Assembly: GCA_004195715.1 (NCBI GenBank)
Contig: PSPX01000011.1
Span: 1 to 64,000 of the forward strand
Source: Methanobacteriota archaeon
GTDB taxonomy: Archaea; Thermoplasmatota; Poseidoniia; Poseidoniales; Thalassarchaeaceae
Direction of reading: 5' to 3'
Length of the DNA: 64,000 bases
This document shows, piece after piece, positions 47,060 through 56,337 of this stretch. Below the pieces are notes generated by a model. The model searched no databases. It was not told the DNA's origin and saw only the letters and a program-made list of their open reading frames with translations. A program made the translations under genes and the position numbers. Position 1 is the first letter of the stretch. Each line of letters starts with the position of its first letter.

Positions 47060-47758
47060 GTGTATGGGGCGAGTACTTTGGCCGATATCATCCTCCTTCT
47101 AGTCGATCGAGAGGGCTTTGATAGCCTATGTTCGAAGCCTCTCGGTGAACTGCTACATGGCATGAAAGGTCGTGCCCTCAGGGCGCTACGACCAGAACTG
47201 GATGCGCGCTTCCACAGGAGCTTCGATGTCGATATCGAGGGAGATGTGATGGAGTGGTCGGATACAAAGGACAATCTGGACCTTTCCAAGCCACTCGCTG
47301 AGCAGGGATTGGATTCCAAATCGTCCTGCGAACTGGCACTAGCACTAGCACGCTGGTGCTCGTTCGGAGAGTGGAGTTGCTGGGATGCCAGACTGTTTCT
47401 GTACATCGAGCCGCTTCTAGGCAGAAATCTATCTAGGGAGGAGTTTCTGAAGCAGCAGGTTTGGTCAGAGTTCTCTGAGTCTCTATCTAGAATAGATAGG
47501 GTATCTTACTCGGAGTCAGTGGTGCTTGACTGGATGTCACGTCGACAGGGTTTCGGCGAGACGATGGAGCCTTCTGAGGATCCTCGTATATTGCCTACCA
47601 TGGAGTCCCACCGCAGTGCCAGCGAATCGCTGTTTGACTTTCTTTACAGGGTACGCAGTGAGGGACTGTCTATGCTAATCGGCAGAGAGTTCCTAGAGCC
47701 GGGACTTTGGAATCTTGACTCTCAGAGTCTGGGCGAGGTGAGGGGGGTGGCAGCATGA
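47060..47758 (+). CDS. Hypothetical protein
   Basis: 232 aa ORF, ATGA-overlap with the downstream NMNAT; no family recognised. Confidence 0.65.
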   Translation: MYGASTLADIILLLVDREGFDSLCSKPLGELLHGMKGRALRALRPELDARFHRSFDVDIEGDVMEWSDTKDNLDLSKPLAEQGLDSKSSCELALALARWCSFGEWSCWDARLFLYIEPLLGRNLSREEFLKQQVWSEFSESLSRIDRVSYSESVVLDWMSRRQGFGETMEPSEDPRILPTMESHRSASESLFDFLYRVRSEGLSMLIGREFLEPGLWNLDSQSLGEVRGVAA

Positions 47759-48369
47759 CAGATCTTCCCATGCACCCGGAGCCACCGGTATCGCCGCCAG
47801 ATCCTAGCCTAGTAGTTCTAGGACGATTCCAGCCGTTTCACCACGGTCATGCACTATTAATCAAGGCCGCCGAGGAGTGGCGCAGACTCAATGCTTCAGA
47901 GATGCCACTTATCATCGTGATAGGATCTTCTAACAGGCCAGAGTCAATGGAAAACCCGTGGAGTTCAGCAGAGAGAATTGCAATGCTCAATACATGGTTG
48001 GAGGCAGAGGGTATTGTTGATGTTAGCATAGTCTCGGTTCCGGATATCGAGGATCCGCCTAACTGGGTAGTTCACGCTGAAATGTATCACGGAGCAGCCG
48101 GCGTCTTCTTCACCAGCGACATCCCTTCAGCAGAGCTCTACGAGACTGCTGGTTGGCCCGTCGTAATGACGTCACTAGAGCAGCGAGACAGCTTCGAGGG
48201 ATGGCGAGTCAGGGAGACAGCGAGGATGATGTCGACCGTGGATGATGAGGAAGCAGTGCGCAGTGTCTTATCACACTCTATTCCGTTAGTGGTTGTCGAA
48301 CATCTCATCAGTTGCAATGCATTGAGGCGCCTCGCCTTCCTCGGCGAAGGCGGTGAACCGGTTGGCTAA
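47755..48369 (+). CDS. nadM: Nicotinamide-nucleotide adenylyltransferase (archaeal type)
   Basis: VVLGRFQPFHHGHALLIKAA, IVIGSSNRPESMENPWSSAERIAML. Confidence 0.9.
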   Translation: MTDLPMHPEPPVSPPDPSLVVLGRFQPFHHGHALLIKAAEEWRRLNASEMPLIIVIGSSNRPESMENPWSSAERIAMLNTWLEAEGIVDVSIVSVPDIEDPPNWVVHAEMYHGAAGVFFTSDIPSAELYETAGWPVVMTSLEQRDSFEGWRVRETARMMSTVDDEEAVRSVLSHSIPLVVVEHLISCNALRRLAFLGEGGEPVG

Positions 48370-50442
48370 TCACCAGACGCCTTCAAAGGTACACGAGTCG
48401 TTGCACGTGTCGATGATAATCCCTGAGTCAAGATACTCAAAGGCCATGTTGTAGGCCTCAGGAACTCCTAAAATCTGTCCATGGGCATTAGAGTGGTAGT
48501 CCAATGATCCAGCTAGATTGCCGATTGGGACCTCGGGGAAACCTCCATCGAAGTACACGACCCCCGATCCCTCGATTGGTCCGCTTTCCAACTGTACTCC
48601 CCAAGGGTGCCAAGGAGAGGATTGCAGGTTCGAGATTCCTGCCGTTCTAACAGCCCGGTCGCAACTCAAAGTCGATACTTGGAAATCGTTCATCGAGGTG
48701 ATGTAGAGCATTTGGAACGGTTGAATCAATCCCTCGAGACCATTCTCGTGGTATGGCAAGAAAGTCTCAGCATCTAGGGAATCCCATATTGATTGCAGTG
48801 CAGCAATCATGATTCCCCTATCGTTCCTAGAAGGGTATGCTATGCTCTCGGCAAAGAGCATCTCGAAGGTGATGTAGTGAGTTGACCTCTCTATCTGCTG
48901 AGAGAAAGATGAGCCTCCAACCCAAAGTACCCCGCGATCTACTTCGGGAACCATGCTCATCAGAGCGGGCCCACGCAGACCTCCAAACGATATTCCCCAA
49001 TAATCAACATTTGATCCATCTACTAAATTGATGCCTTCGTGGACGAACTCTTGAAGGTCAGCACACACACCAGTAAATGTTCTAATCATGGCTAGGTTGT
49101 TGACGATGGACTGCATATGACGCTCGTGCTGGTGCTGGAAGTACTCGACATTAATCAGCGAGTAGGTCAGAGCATCGAAATCGCCATCAGAACTCCACCC
49201 CTTCCAATCAGTCGCTAACATTACTCTCCCAGTAAGATTGGCGAATTCCCGACTCCCACCGGCCATCCCATCACCGTCGCCCATGAATCCGTGACCCAGG
49301 ACAGTCAGGAGTCCCGAACGTCCCTCATCAGCAAGAACCTGCGGGATGAGTATAGTGAAGACCACTTCTCTGACATCGATAAATTCAGGGGCACCGCTTG
49401 AATCTCTCCGCATCTCTGCAGGAGGGTAGTCTGACTCCATGTATTGAGGGGTACTGAATGTCCCTCGGATAAGTCGGAAAGTGGAATTGTCCTCGCCGTA
49501 GTTTTCGACGACCTCGGTGATGTTGCAGCGTATTCCCTCGTCTCCAAGCCTCTGAGATGCATCATCACGCATAGAGACCATATCTTGCAGGATGGAAGCT
49601 GTTGAAGCGGTGTGGAAGAACCACGCAGCCTGCAGACTCGTCCTTTCTGCGCCCGCGTCGCCTAGGGCATCAAACAGCCCTTCGTACTGGTCTCGCTGTG
49701 ACTCAATTTGTGGTGAGTCGGTGGTCAGGCCGTCCCTTAGTGCGACAAAAGCATCAGAACCCTCAATCGAAATGCCCTCTGAATCTACTAGATTTCGGTA
49801 CGCAACGCCATAGGATGCATCGTGGTCGAGACCGCTAATCGGGCGGACATAAACGAAGGTCGGCTCGTCATCTTGGCTCCTCATGTCAATTTCGACCCAG
49901 TGCGGTAGGAGCTCTCCCGTATCGAGGTTCATCAGCAAAGTGCTGTGCGCTGAGTCGAGGGATTCTGCGATACTGTACTGGCCAGCCATGCCGGAAACGT
50001 CTGGAGTAGAATCGAATGTGGTGAATATCTGAGTGGAGGGACTGTAGCCGTCCAATCTGTTGAGCATGTGGAACTCATCAGTTGGCCCTGAACCTGAATC
50101 GGGAATCGCCTCACCCGGTATATGCAATCTGTAACCCGTTGCCATAGTTTCGTCGTCTACAAGGAAAGCAGGTGCCGGAAAGGGAAGCATACAGTGGTGC
50201 GGATTGGTATCATCGCAGAATTCTGACTGCGAGGTCAGTCTCACATCGGGTTCCGGTTCCGGTTCGGGGTAGACGCAGGATCTGTCGGACACAGTCGCAT
50301 CTGGGTTGTAGTTCTCCGCAGACTGGTCCATGCAACCTGCAATCTCTTCAGGCTCCTCCTCAATCTCTCCTCCAGTGCAGCCGGACAGCAGCATGGAAAT
50401 CACAAGTAAAATCGCTATTCTAGACTTAGAGTTGCCATTCAT
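48370..50442 (-). CDS. Secreted lipoprotein, alpha/beta-hydrolase-like
   Basis: Lipobox SMLLSGCTGG; AGCMDQSAENYNPDATVSDRSCVYPEPEPEP linker motif; GISFGGLRGPALMS nucleophile-elbow-like segment. Confidence 0.75.
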   Translation of the reverse strand: MNGNSKSRIAILLVISMLLSGCTGGEIEEEPEEIAGCMDQSAENYNPDATVSDRSCVYPEPEPEPDVRLTSQSEFCDDTNPHHCMLPFPAPAFLVDDETMATGYRLHIPGEAIPDSGSGPTDEFHMLNRLDGYSPSTQIFTTFDSTPDVSGMAGQYSIAESLDSAHSTLLMNLDTGELLPHWVEIDMRSQDDEPTFVYVRPISGLDHDASYGVAYRNLVDSEGISIEGSDAFVALRDGLTTDSPQIESQRDQYEGLFDALGDAGAERTSLQAAWFFHTASTASILQDMVSMRDDASQRLGDEGIRCNITEVVENYGEDNSTFRLIRGTFSTPQYMESDYPPAEMRRDSSGAPEFIDVREVVFTILIPQVLADEGRSGLLTVLGHGFMGDGDGMAGGSREFANLTGRVMLATDWKGWSSDGDFDALTYSLINVEYFQHQHERHMQSIVNNLAMIRTFTGVCADLQEFVHEGINLVDGSNVDYWGISFGGLRGPALMSMVPEVDRGVLWVGGSSFSQQIERSTHYITFEMLFAESIAYPSRNDRGIMIAALQSIWDSLDAETFLPYHENGLEGLIQPFQMLYITSMNDFQVSTLSCDRAVRTAGISNLQSSPWHPWGVQLESGPIEGSGVVYFDGGFPEVPIGNLAGSLDYHSNAHGQILGVPEAYNMAFEYLDSGIIIDTCNDSCTFEGVW

Positions 50443-50479
50443 CTTCCTTTGTGAGGCTCTGAGTAGTTATGAACTATCG

Positions 50480-51544
50480 TTAGGATGCGAGTATCCTGTG
50501 GAAGTGGTGAACCCCCGTCTCTTTTGTAGGGGAATATCGCCCCCTATCATACACTCCTGCTGCCACTCCTCTCTGTGTGGCCTCGACGATTCCCTGATCC
50601 TCGCCCTCTACCTTGTCAAGATCCCCCCCTGCTCCCATTCCGAGCTTCGAAGAATCCCATACAAAGCCGTGGTAGACTATTCTGGTGCGGTCTACTGAGA
50701 GGGGGGTGATGATATTGACAGACAGCCCCCATGGGTAGAAGTTCAGCATCACACCAGGGTAGAGCCAGTAGTAGTAGGCTGCAATTCGCTGCCCATGGTC
50801 GGGCGATGAATCGGGCAGTTCGAAGCATGACTCGTTACTGCGGGCGATGCCAATCTGCAGAACACCTCCCTCAAAAAGCTCAGTCCGGTATGAGTCATAG
50901 TCAAGCTCCTCATGCAAATCACCGTGGACGTAAGGAATGTGAAATCCCTCGAGGTAGTTGTCAACATAGAGTGCCCAATTCGCATCGATGTCGTACGAGC
51001 GGTGGCGCGAAGGGTCATGCTGGAATGACTCAATGGGCATCCATCCAATCCGCGACTCCAGTTCTTCAAGGCAATCTTCGAAGCGGTTCGGTTTGGTCCC
51101 AGCAAAGAGAAGCCCCTTCCAGCGCTTCAGGGCGAAAGCAGCGAGATTGTCTGAAGGGCTGGGAAAATCCTCCACCTCATCGAACTCTGGCATGTTTCGA
51201 AAGCAACCGTCTAAACCGAATGTGCGGCCGTGGTAACCACAGCGAAGAGTCGAGGCATTGCACGCCTCAGTGGCCACCAGCATCCCGCGATGGGTACAGA
51301 CGTTGGAAAGACACCTGACAGCATTATCATGGGCGAGCAGCATTGGTTCGCCCACTAGACTCTCCATGTGTTCGAGAGGGAGAACGTTGTGCTTTCCCAA
51401 TTGACTCTCGTGAGCAGCGAAGTGCCAGCAATCCGCGAATCCACCTACTATTTCTGAGAAAACTTCCTCATTGGTGTAGTAACGCGAGGGAAGCGTCCGC
51501 GCCTTCTTGATATCGGGGTCAATCACTCCACTGTCCGGCATCAC
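50480..51544 (-). CDS. Rieske-type ring-hydroxylating oxygenase alpha subunit
   Basis: CLSNVCTHRGMLVATEACNASTLRCGYHGRTFGLDG (CxH..CxxH) and downstream DNYLEGFHIPYVH non-heme iron motif. Confidence 0.9.
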   Translation of the reverse strand: MMPDSGVIDPDIKKARTLPSRYYTNEEVFSEIVGGFADCWHFAAHESQLGKHNVLPLEHMESLVGEPMLLAHDNAVRCLSNVCTHRGMLVATEACNASTLRCGYHGRTFGLDGCFRNMPEFDEVEDFPSPSDNLAAFALKRWKGLLFAGTKPNRFEDCLEELESRIGWMPIESFQHDPSRHRSYDIDANWALYVDNYLEGFHIPYVHGDLHEELDYDSYRTELFEGGVLQIGIARSNESCFELPDSSPDHGQRIAAYYYWLYPGVMLNFYPWGLSVNIITPLSVDRTRIVYHGFVWDSSKLGMGAGGDLDKVEGEDQGIVEATQRGVAAGVYDRGRYSPTKETGVHHFHRILAS

Positions 51545-52038
51545 TCACCCTCGGCCACTATCACTCTAGCAGCGCGGAGGACACGGTCATGGTACATGTA
51601 ACCGACCTCGATAACTTCGATGACGCTACCCGGCTCGCTGCCCTCTGGGACTGGAACTGTTGCAATCGCCTCCATCATCGTGGGGTCGAATGCAGATTCG
51701 ACCTCGATTTGGCTCACTCCTTCGGCCTCCAGAGCCGCCTTGGCTCCCCCGAGAGTGAGTCTGACCCCTTCGCTGAGGGCATCTGAATCATCTCCGTTAG
51801 TAGCTTCTAGGGCCTTCTCGAGACTGTCAACAAGAGGAAGCATCCTCAGCGCCATCGACATCCCTCCGTAACGCATCGCCTCGGACCGCTCCCTTGCGGC
51901 CCTCTGTCTCACATTGACCATCTCTGCAGCGGAGTACTGGAGCTCTTTCTCGAGTTCTGCTACTCTGGCTCCCAGATCCTCAATCGGGTCGGACTCTTCG
52001 TCCTGCTCGACAGCCTCGTCGCCAGCGTCGTCTGTCAC
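51541..52038 (-). CDS. grpE: Nucleotide exchange factor GrpE
   Basis: AAEMVNVRQRAARERSEAMRYGGMSMALRMLPLVDSLEKALE...PEGSEPGSVIEVIEVGYMYHDRVLRAARVIVAEG. Confidence 0.92.
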   Translation of the reverse strand: MTDDAGDEAVEQDEESDPIEDLGARVAELEKELQYSAAEMVNVRQRAARERSEAMRYGGMSMALRMLPLVDSLEKALEATNGDDSDALSEGVRLTLGGAKAALEAEGVSQIEVESAFDPTMMEAIATVPVPEGSEPGSVIEVIEVGYMYHDRVLRAARVIVAEGE

Positions 52039-52079
52039 GCTATCGCGTCCTGTGGCCCATTCAATAATCCAATGGTATT

Positions 52080-53858
52080 CTATTCAGCATAGAAGTACTC
52101 TCCCTTGGCCTTCTGTTCTCGGTCCTTGACACTCCCAGGTTTGTTAATCCGGGGTCTGTGGGAGTCATGGTCACGACGGAAGGTGACGTCCACGTCAGAC
52201 AAGAAGCGGTTCATCCCCCTGCGTAGACTGAGAGGGCCAACGGCGTTGCCGTTACTGCCGCCCTCACCATCGAAAACCAGAAGAGAGTCACTGACGATGT
52301 CGATGAAGTAGATGTCATGGTCAATTACCATGGCGGCCTTCTCGTTGCTCTCCATGGTCCTGCGGATAGCCTTGGCTGTCTCCATCCTAGCGTTGGCATC
52401 TAGGTGCGCGCTCGGCTCGTCGAGTAAGTATAGGTCCGCCTCCTTACCGAGGCAGATGGTGATGCTTACTGCCTGGAGCTCACCACCGGAGAGTTTCTTG
52501 GCCTGTAACTCCAGCATCTTGTCGACCTGCAGAGTTCGAACTACCTGTGTGTGGAACTCCCCAGTGCGCCACTTGTTGCCCAGTTCGGTGTCGAGCCAGT
52601 CTTGAACAGTCCCGTCGAAGTCGGCGCTGACGTGCTGGGGCTTGTAGGATACCTTGGCATCCATTGTGCACCATCCTTCGTCAGGGTCCATCTCTCCAGC
52701 GATGATTCTGACCATCGTGGTCTTCCCGGTGGCGTTGGGGCCTACGACACCTACCACCTCGGCTGACTTGACCTCGCCCTCTCCAGTCTTGAGGTGGAAA
52801 TCGCCAAGCGTCTTCTCGATGCCGCCCCATTTCAGAATCGGCGCGCCGACCCCCTCTCCCCTAGTACGGCCACGTAGGAACTGTATCGGCTTCTCACGAA
52901 TCCTGATGTTCTCTTCAGGAAGAAAACCGTCTAGATAGGCGTTGATTGCAGTGCGCGTCGAACGTGGGGGGGTGAAGATTCCGTAAGCTGCGCGCTCACC
53001 GTAAACCACGTGCAGCAGGTCACACAACACATCGAGGATTGCTAGGTCGTGCTCAACGACTAGGACACGCTTGCCGCGCTCGGCCAGATTCTGAATAATT
53101 CTAACCATCCTTATCCTCTCGTGGATGTCGAGATACGAGGACGGCTCGTCAAAGAAGTAGACATCAGCCTCCTTGAGAAGAGTGGCGCATAGTGCCACGC
53201 GTTGTAGTTCCCCGCCCGACAGAGCGCCGAGCTTACGGTCGAGCACGTGATTAATCGCTAGTAGGGTTGTGTAATCGACCAACTCACCACGGTCATCCAC
53301 CTTCTCGAGCAGCTCGCGCACAGTACCTTCAAAGATCTTCGGCAGTTTGTCGATGTACTGTGGCTTGACAGCGATTGACACCCCCTCTTCAGCGACCATT
53401 CCAAGGTAATCGCGCAATTCTCCGCGTGGAAACGATTCGAGAACCTCGGACCAGTCTCGAGAGTTCACAGTCCAGTCACCTAGATTGGGCTGGATGGTTC
53501 CGGCGAGTAGGTTTACTGCGGTCGATTTCCCCATCCCGTTGGGGCCTAGAATTCCTACCACCTGCTCCTCGCGGGGAGCGGGCAACCTGAACAGACGAAA
53601 ACCGTTCTCGCCGTAGCGATGTGTCATCTCACCGTCGAGTTCTTCGGGCAGATTGGTGATAATGAGGGCGTCGAATGGACACTTGACAACGCAAATGCCG
53701 CAACCTATGCACAGGGCCTCCGAGACCAGCGGCTTGCCGCTGGAGTCGTCAAGGACAATGCATTCGATGCCGTTGCGCACCGGCGGGCAGAATGCCCAAC
53801 ATTCGGCGTTGCACTTCTTCGGTTGGCAACGATCCTCCAACAGAACTGCTACCCTCAT
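52080..53858 (-). CDS. rli1: ABCE1/RNase L inhibitor-like ribosome recycling ATPase
   Basis: N-terminal ferredoxin motif CIGCGICVKCPFDAL-like; two ABC cassettes GILGPNGMGKSTAVNLLAG and GVVGPNATGKTTMVRIIAG. Confidence 0.97.
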   Translation of the reverse strand: MRVAVLLEDRCQPKKCNAECWAFCPPVRNGIECIVLDDSSGKPLVSEALCIGCGICVVKCPFDALIITNLPEELDGEMTHRYGENGFRLFRLPAPREEQVVGILGPNGMGKSTAVNLLAGTIQPNLGDWTVNSRDWSEVLESFPRGELRDYLGMVAEEGVSIAVKPQYIDKLPKIFEGTVRELLEKVDDRGELVDYTTLLAINHVLDRKLGALSGGELQRVALCATLLKEADVYFFDEPSSYLDIHERIRMVRIIQNLAERGKRVLVVEHDLAILDVLCDLLHVVYGERAAYGIFTPPRSTRTAINAYLDGFLPEENIRIREKPIQFLRGRTRGEGVGAPILKWGGIEKTLGDFHLKTGEGEVKSAEVVGVVGPNATGKTTMVRIIAGEMDPDEGWCTMDAKVSYKPQHVSADFDGTVQDWLDTELGNKWRTGEFHTQVVRTLQVDKMLELQAKKLSGGELQAVSITICLGKEADLYLLDEPSAHLDANARMETAKAIRRTMESNEKAAMVIDHDIYFIDIVSDSLLVFDGEGGSNGNAVGPLSLRRGMNRFLSDVDVTFRRDHDSHRPRINKPGSVKDREQKAKGEYFYAE

Positions 53859-53926
53859 GCTTCTTTCCCCGTTGCGAATCGCTCAATACTTCTTCTGTGT
53901 GGCTTGCCATAGGCAGCCGCTTCTCC

Positions 53927-55240
53927 TCAGAGTACGAGGAAGCGGTAGCGCACGTACACGTACGCGGCGAAGACCATCTTCTCGGTCTTGCTGAGTTGGA
54001 TTCTTTCGGTGAAGACATCACCATTCTTCTTCTGAATCTTCTTGAGGATGGACTGGTAGAATGTCGCCATTGCAGCAGGGGAATAGCGAGATGATCTGTC
54101 AAGCATAGGAAATAGTTTGAACGCCTTTTCGCGGTACCCGTCGCACCTCTCGATGTACTCATCTACGAAAGGCTTCCATCCGGGGTGCTTGAGTAGCTCC
54201 TTACCGCTCTTCACATCATCTTCGGTGATGCCGAATCGGGCAAGGTCGTCGAGAGGCAAGTAGATCCTGTCGCGCTCGGCATCCTCGGCGACGTCACGTA
54301 GGATGTTGGTAAGTTGCATGAAGACCCCCCATGACTCAGCATACTCACGGGCCCGCTGGTCGTCGTAGCCGTAGATCTCGATGCACACGAGGCCGACAGT
54401 AGAGGCGACCCGGTAGCAATATGAGTAGAGGTCCTCGAAGGTCTGGTAGCGGTTGCGATGGAAGTCATCTTCCATCCCGCTGACCATGTCGTCCAGCAAC
54501 TGCCGATGGATTCCAAAGGTCTCGACGGTGTCTTTCATCGCCATAAAAATGGGATCAGTTGAGGTAATCTCGCCGTATGCAGTGGAGAGTTTCTTTCTGT
54601 AATAGAACAACTGTGACATCTTGTCGTTGTAGGCCGATCTGTCTACGACCGGCCTGCCCGGACTGAGCAGTTCGATCTTGGACCTGTAGTCAACCGACTC
54701 AGGCTCGTCCGATGAGCCGCCTGGGAATACATCCACGTAGTCTCCGTCGGCGATGTCGTCAGCACGTCGGCAGAACGCATAGTAGGCCATTATGGCCCGC
54801 CGCTCAAGATTTGGCAGATACTTGAACGAGTGGTAAAAGTTGCCCGCCTCTCTCCTAGTGAGTTCCTCACAGTAGTCGTAAGCAGTCTCCGTCATCTCGT
54901 CAGGAACATCCGGTTCGGTCCATATTGCCGCGTCGATGTGTCTGAATGGATTGACTAACTCGCCACGAGATCCGATAACTCCCATGAATATGGCCCCCTC
55001 CCTCACTGCCTCAAGGGCGGTGATGCTGATTGCACGGGCTGCCTCCTTGGTCAGGCTGACAGTCGAACGCACCCTCTCGATACCTCTTGCTGGCTCATCG
55101 GCCTCGTACAGGGATATGCTCTGCCCGGCGCCGTATTCGGCTGTTGTGGCCGAATCTGAATCCTGACGCTGAGTCATGCTATTCCCGAGTCGAGCGATTG
55201 CAGCCTGCCTTTGAACCTCTCCCTCGTGCGCGCGGACCAC
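53927..55240 (-). CDS. Squalene/phytoene synthase family protein 1
   Basis: FYHSFKYLPNLERRAIMAYYAFCRRADDIADGD; GVFMQLTNILRDVAEDAERDRIYLP. True start may be 55177. Confidence 0.92.
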   Translation of the reverse strand: MVRAHEGEVQRQAAIARLGNSMTQRQDSDSATTAEYGAGQSISLYEADEPARGIERVRSTVSLTKEAARAISITALEAVREGAIFMGVIGSRGELVNPFRHIDAAIWTEPDVPDEMTETAYDYCEELTRREAGNFYHSFKYLPNLERRAIMAYYAFCRRADDIADGDYVDVFPGGSSDEPESVDYRSKIELLSPGRPVVDRSAYNDKMSQLFYYRKKLSTAYGEITSTDPIFMAMKDTVETFGIHRQLLDDMVSGMEDDFHRNRYQTFEDLYSYCYRVASTVGLVCIEIYGYDDQRAREYAESWGVFMQLTNILRDVAEDAERDRIYLPLDDLARFGITEDDVKSGKELLKHPGWKPFVDEYIERCDGYREKAFKLFPMLDRSSRYSPAAMATFYQSILKKIQKKNGDVFTERIQLSKTEKMVFAAYVYVRYRFLVL

Positions 55241-55246
55241 GCGTCA

Positions 55247-55265
55247 TGCGGCCCTAAGGGCCGCA
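55247..55265. other. Hairpin, 8-bp stem / 3-nt loop (TGCGGCCC-TAA-GGGCCGCA)
   Basis: Perfect inverted repeat between the two tandem squalene/phytoene synthase genes. Confidence 0.9.
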
Positions 55266-55288
55266 GTGAAACGTTTTCCTCAACTGCC

Positions 55289-56320
55289 TCAGGCATTGCG
55301 ATACTCGTTGAGTAGCGTCTTGCTACTCTTGGCAAAGGGAATTGCAAAAGCAACCCTCTTCAGAAGTGCTTTGATATCCGATCTGGTGATTTTGATTCTG
55401 CTGCTCTCATCAAGCACGTTACTTCCTCTCAGGAGTTTCAGGGTACGCTGCCCGATAAGTACGGGCAGCATGCAGGACCCACGAAGTCGAAACTGGCTGT
55501 GCGGAAGCATTCCGATGTAACTCACGGCTGCATCGAGATGGGATTCGGCTACGTCGATGTAAGAGTCGAATAGCGGTCTGAAACGCTCCATGTTGCCCTT
55601 GTCTAGAAGGTCGTAGGAATCCAAGCCGTGAGCCGACAGTGAACTGCTTGGGATGTAACAGCGTCCCATTCGTAAGTCTACAGGGATGTCTCGTAGGATG
55701 TTAATCAACTGCAGGGCCTTGCCGAAGCGAACGCCCTTCTCGAAAAGATCCGCCTCGGTCTCGGCATCAGTATCGAACAGATGGTCGAGGGTCATCCTAG
55801 TCCAGAACTCCCCTACGCTACCTGCGACCCTGTATGCGTAGTCGTCCAGTTCAGTATCCTCTGACAGGGAGACCACCTTTTCCTCTGTTGCACCGAAGAA
55901 ACGCTGCAGGTCAAGGCTCTGCCCTCCCACGATAACATCGAGACAGCGGCGGATATGGAGCTGGTCGGAGTCGGAGAGCCGGTCGATACACGCCACTGTG
56001 GCTGGCATGCTCTCCAGCAACTTCCTCTCGGAATCGATTCTCTGTAGACGAGCGAGCTCTGAGAGGTCTGGCAGCAAGTCCGAGCGGCCCTGCGCGTACT
56101 CATTGTACTGTTCCAGTGCTACGAACCTACTCTCAGCAGATCCTCTCTCTGAGTCTGCTATGGTGTCGGAGGTCCGGGCCAGAAGGTAGAGCAGACCGAT
56201 TTGTGAGCGGACGCCTGAAGGCAACTCCTTGAGACTGAGATAGAAGGAGCGCGAGGTGCCCTCTAGTATTGCATCCAACTCCGTGTCCAGTAGGTCTGCC
56301 ATGGCAATCCCTCGGTTCAA
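55289..56320 (-). CDS. Squalene/phytoene synthase family protein 2
   Basis: SRSFYLSLKELPSGVRSQIGLLYLLARTSDTIADSE; KALQLINILRDIPVDLRMGRCYIP. Confidence 0.92.
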   Translation of the reverse strand: MNRGIAMADLLDTELDAILEGTSRSFYLSLKELPSGVRSQIGLLYLLARTSDTIADSERGSAESRFVALEQYNEYAQGRSDLLPDLSELARLQRIDSERKLLESMPATVACIDRLSDSDQLHIRRCLDVIVGGQSLDLQRFFGATEEKVVSLSEDTELDDYAYRVAGSVGEFWTRMTLDHLFDTDAETEADLFEKGVRFGKALQLINILRDIPVDLRMGRCYIPSSSLSAHGLDSYDLLDKGNMERFRPLFDSYIDVAESHLDAAVSYIGMLPHSQFRLRGSCMLPVLIGQRTLKLLRGSNVLDESSRIKITRSDIKALLKRVAFAIPFAKSSKTLLNEYRNA

Positions 56321-56337
56321 CTCAGTCAGTCCCTCAT

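Noticed and set aside
53901-53917. GGCTTGCC-ATA-GGCAGCC imperfect hairpin near the first squalene/phytoene synthase stop
   Set aside because: Needs a bulge; possible degenerate member of the hairpin family but too weak to list as one.
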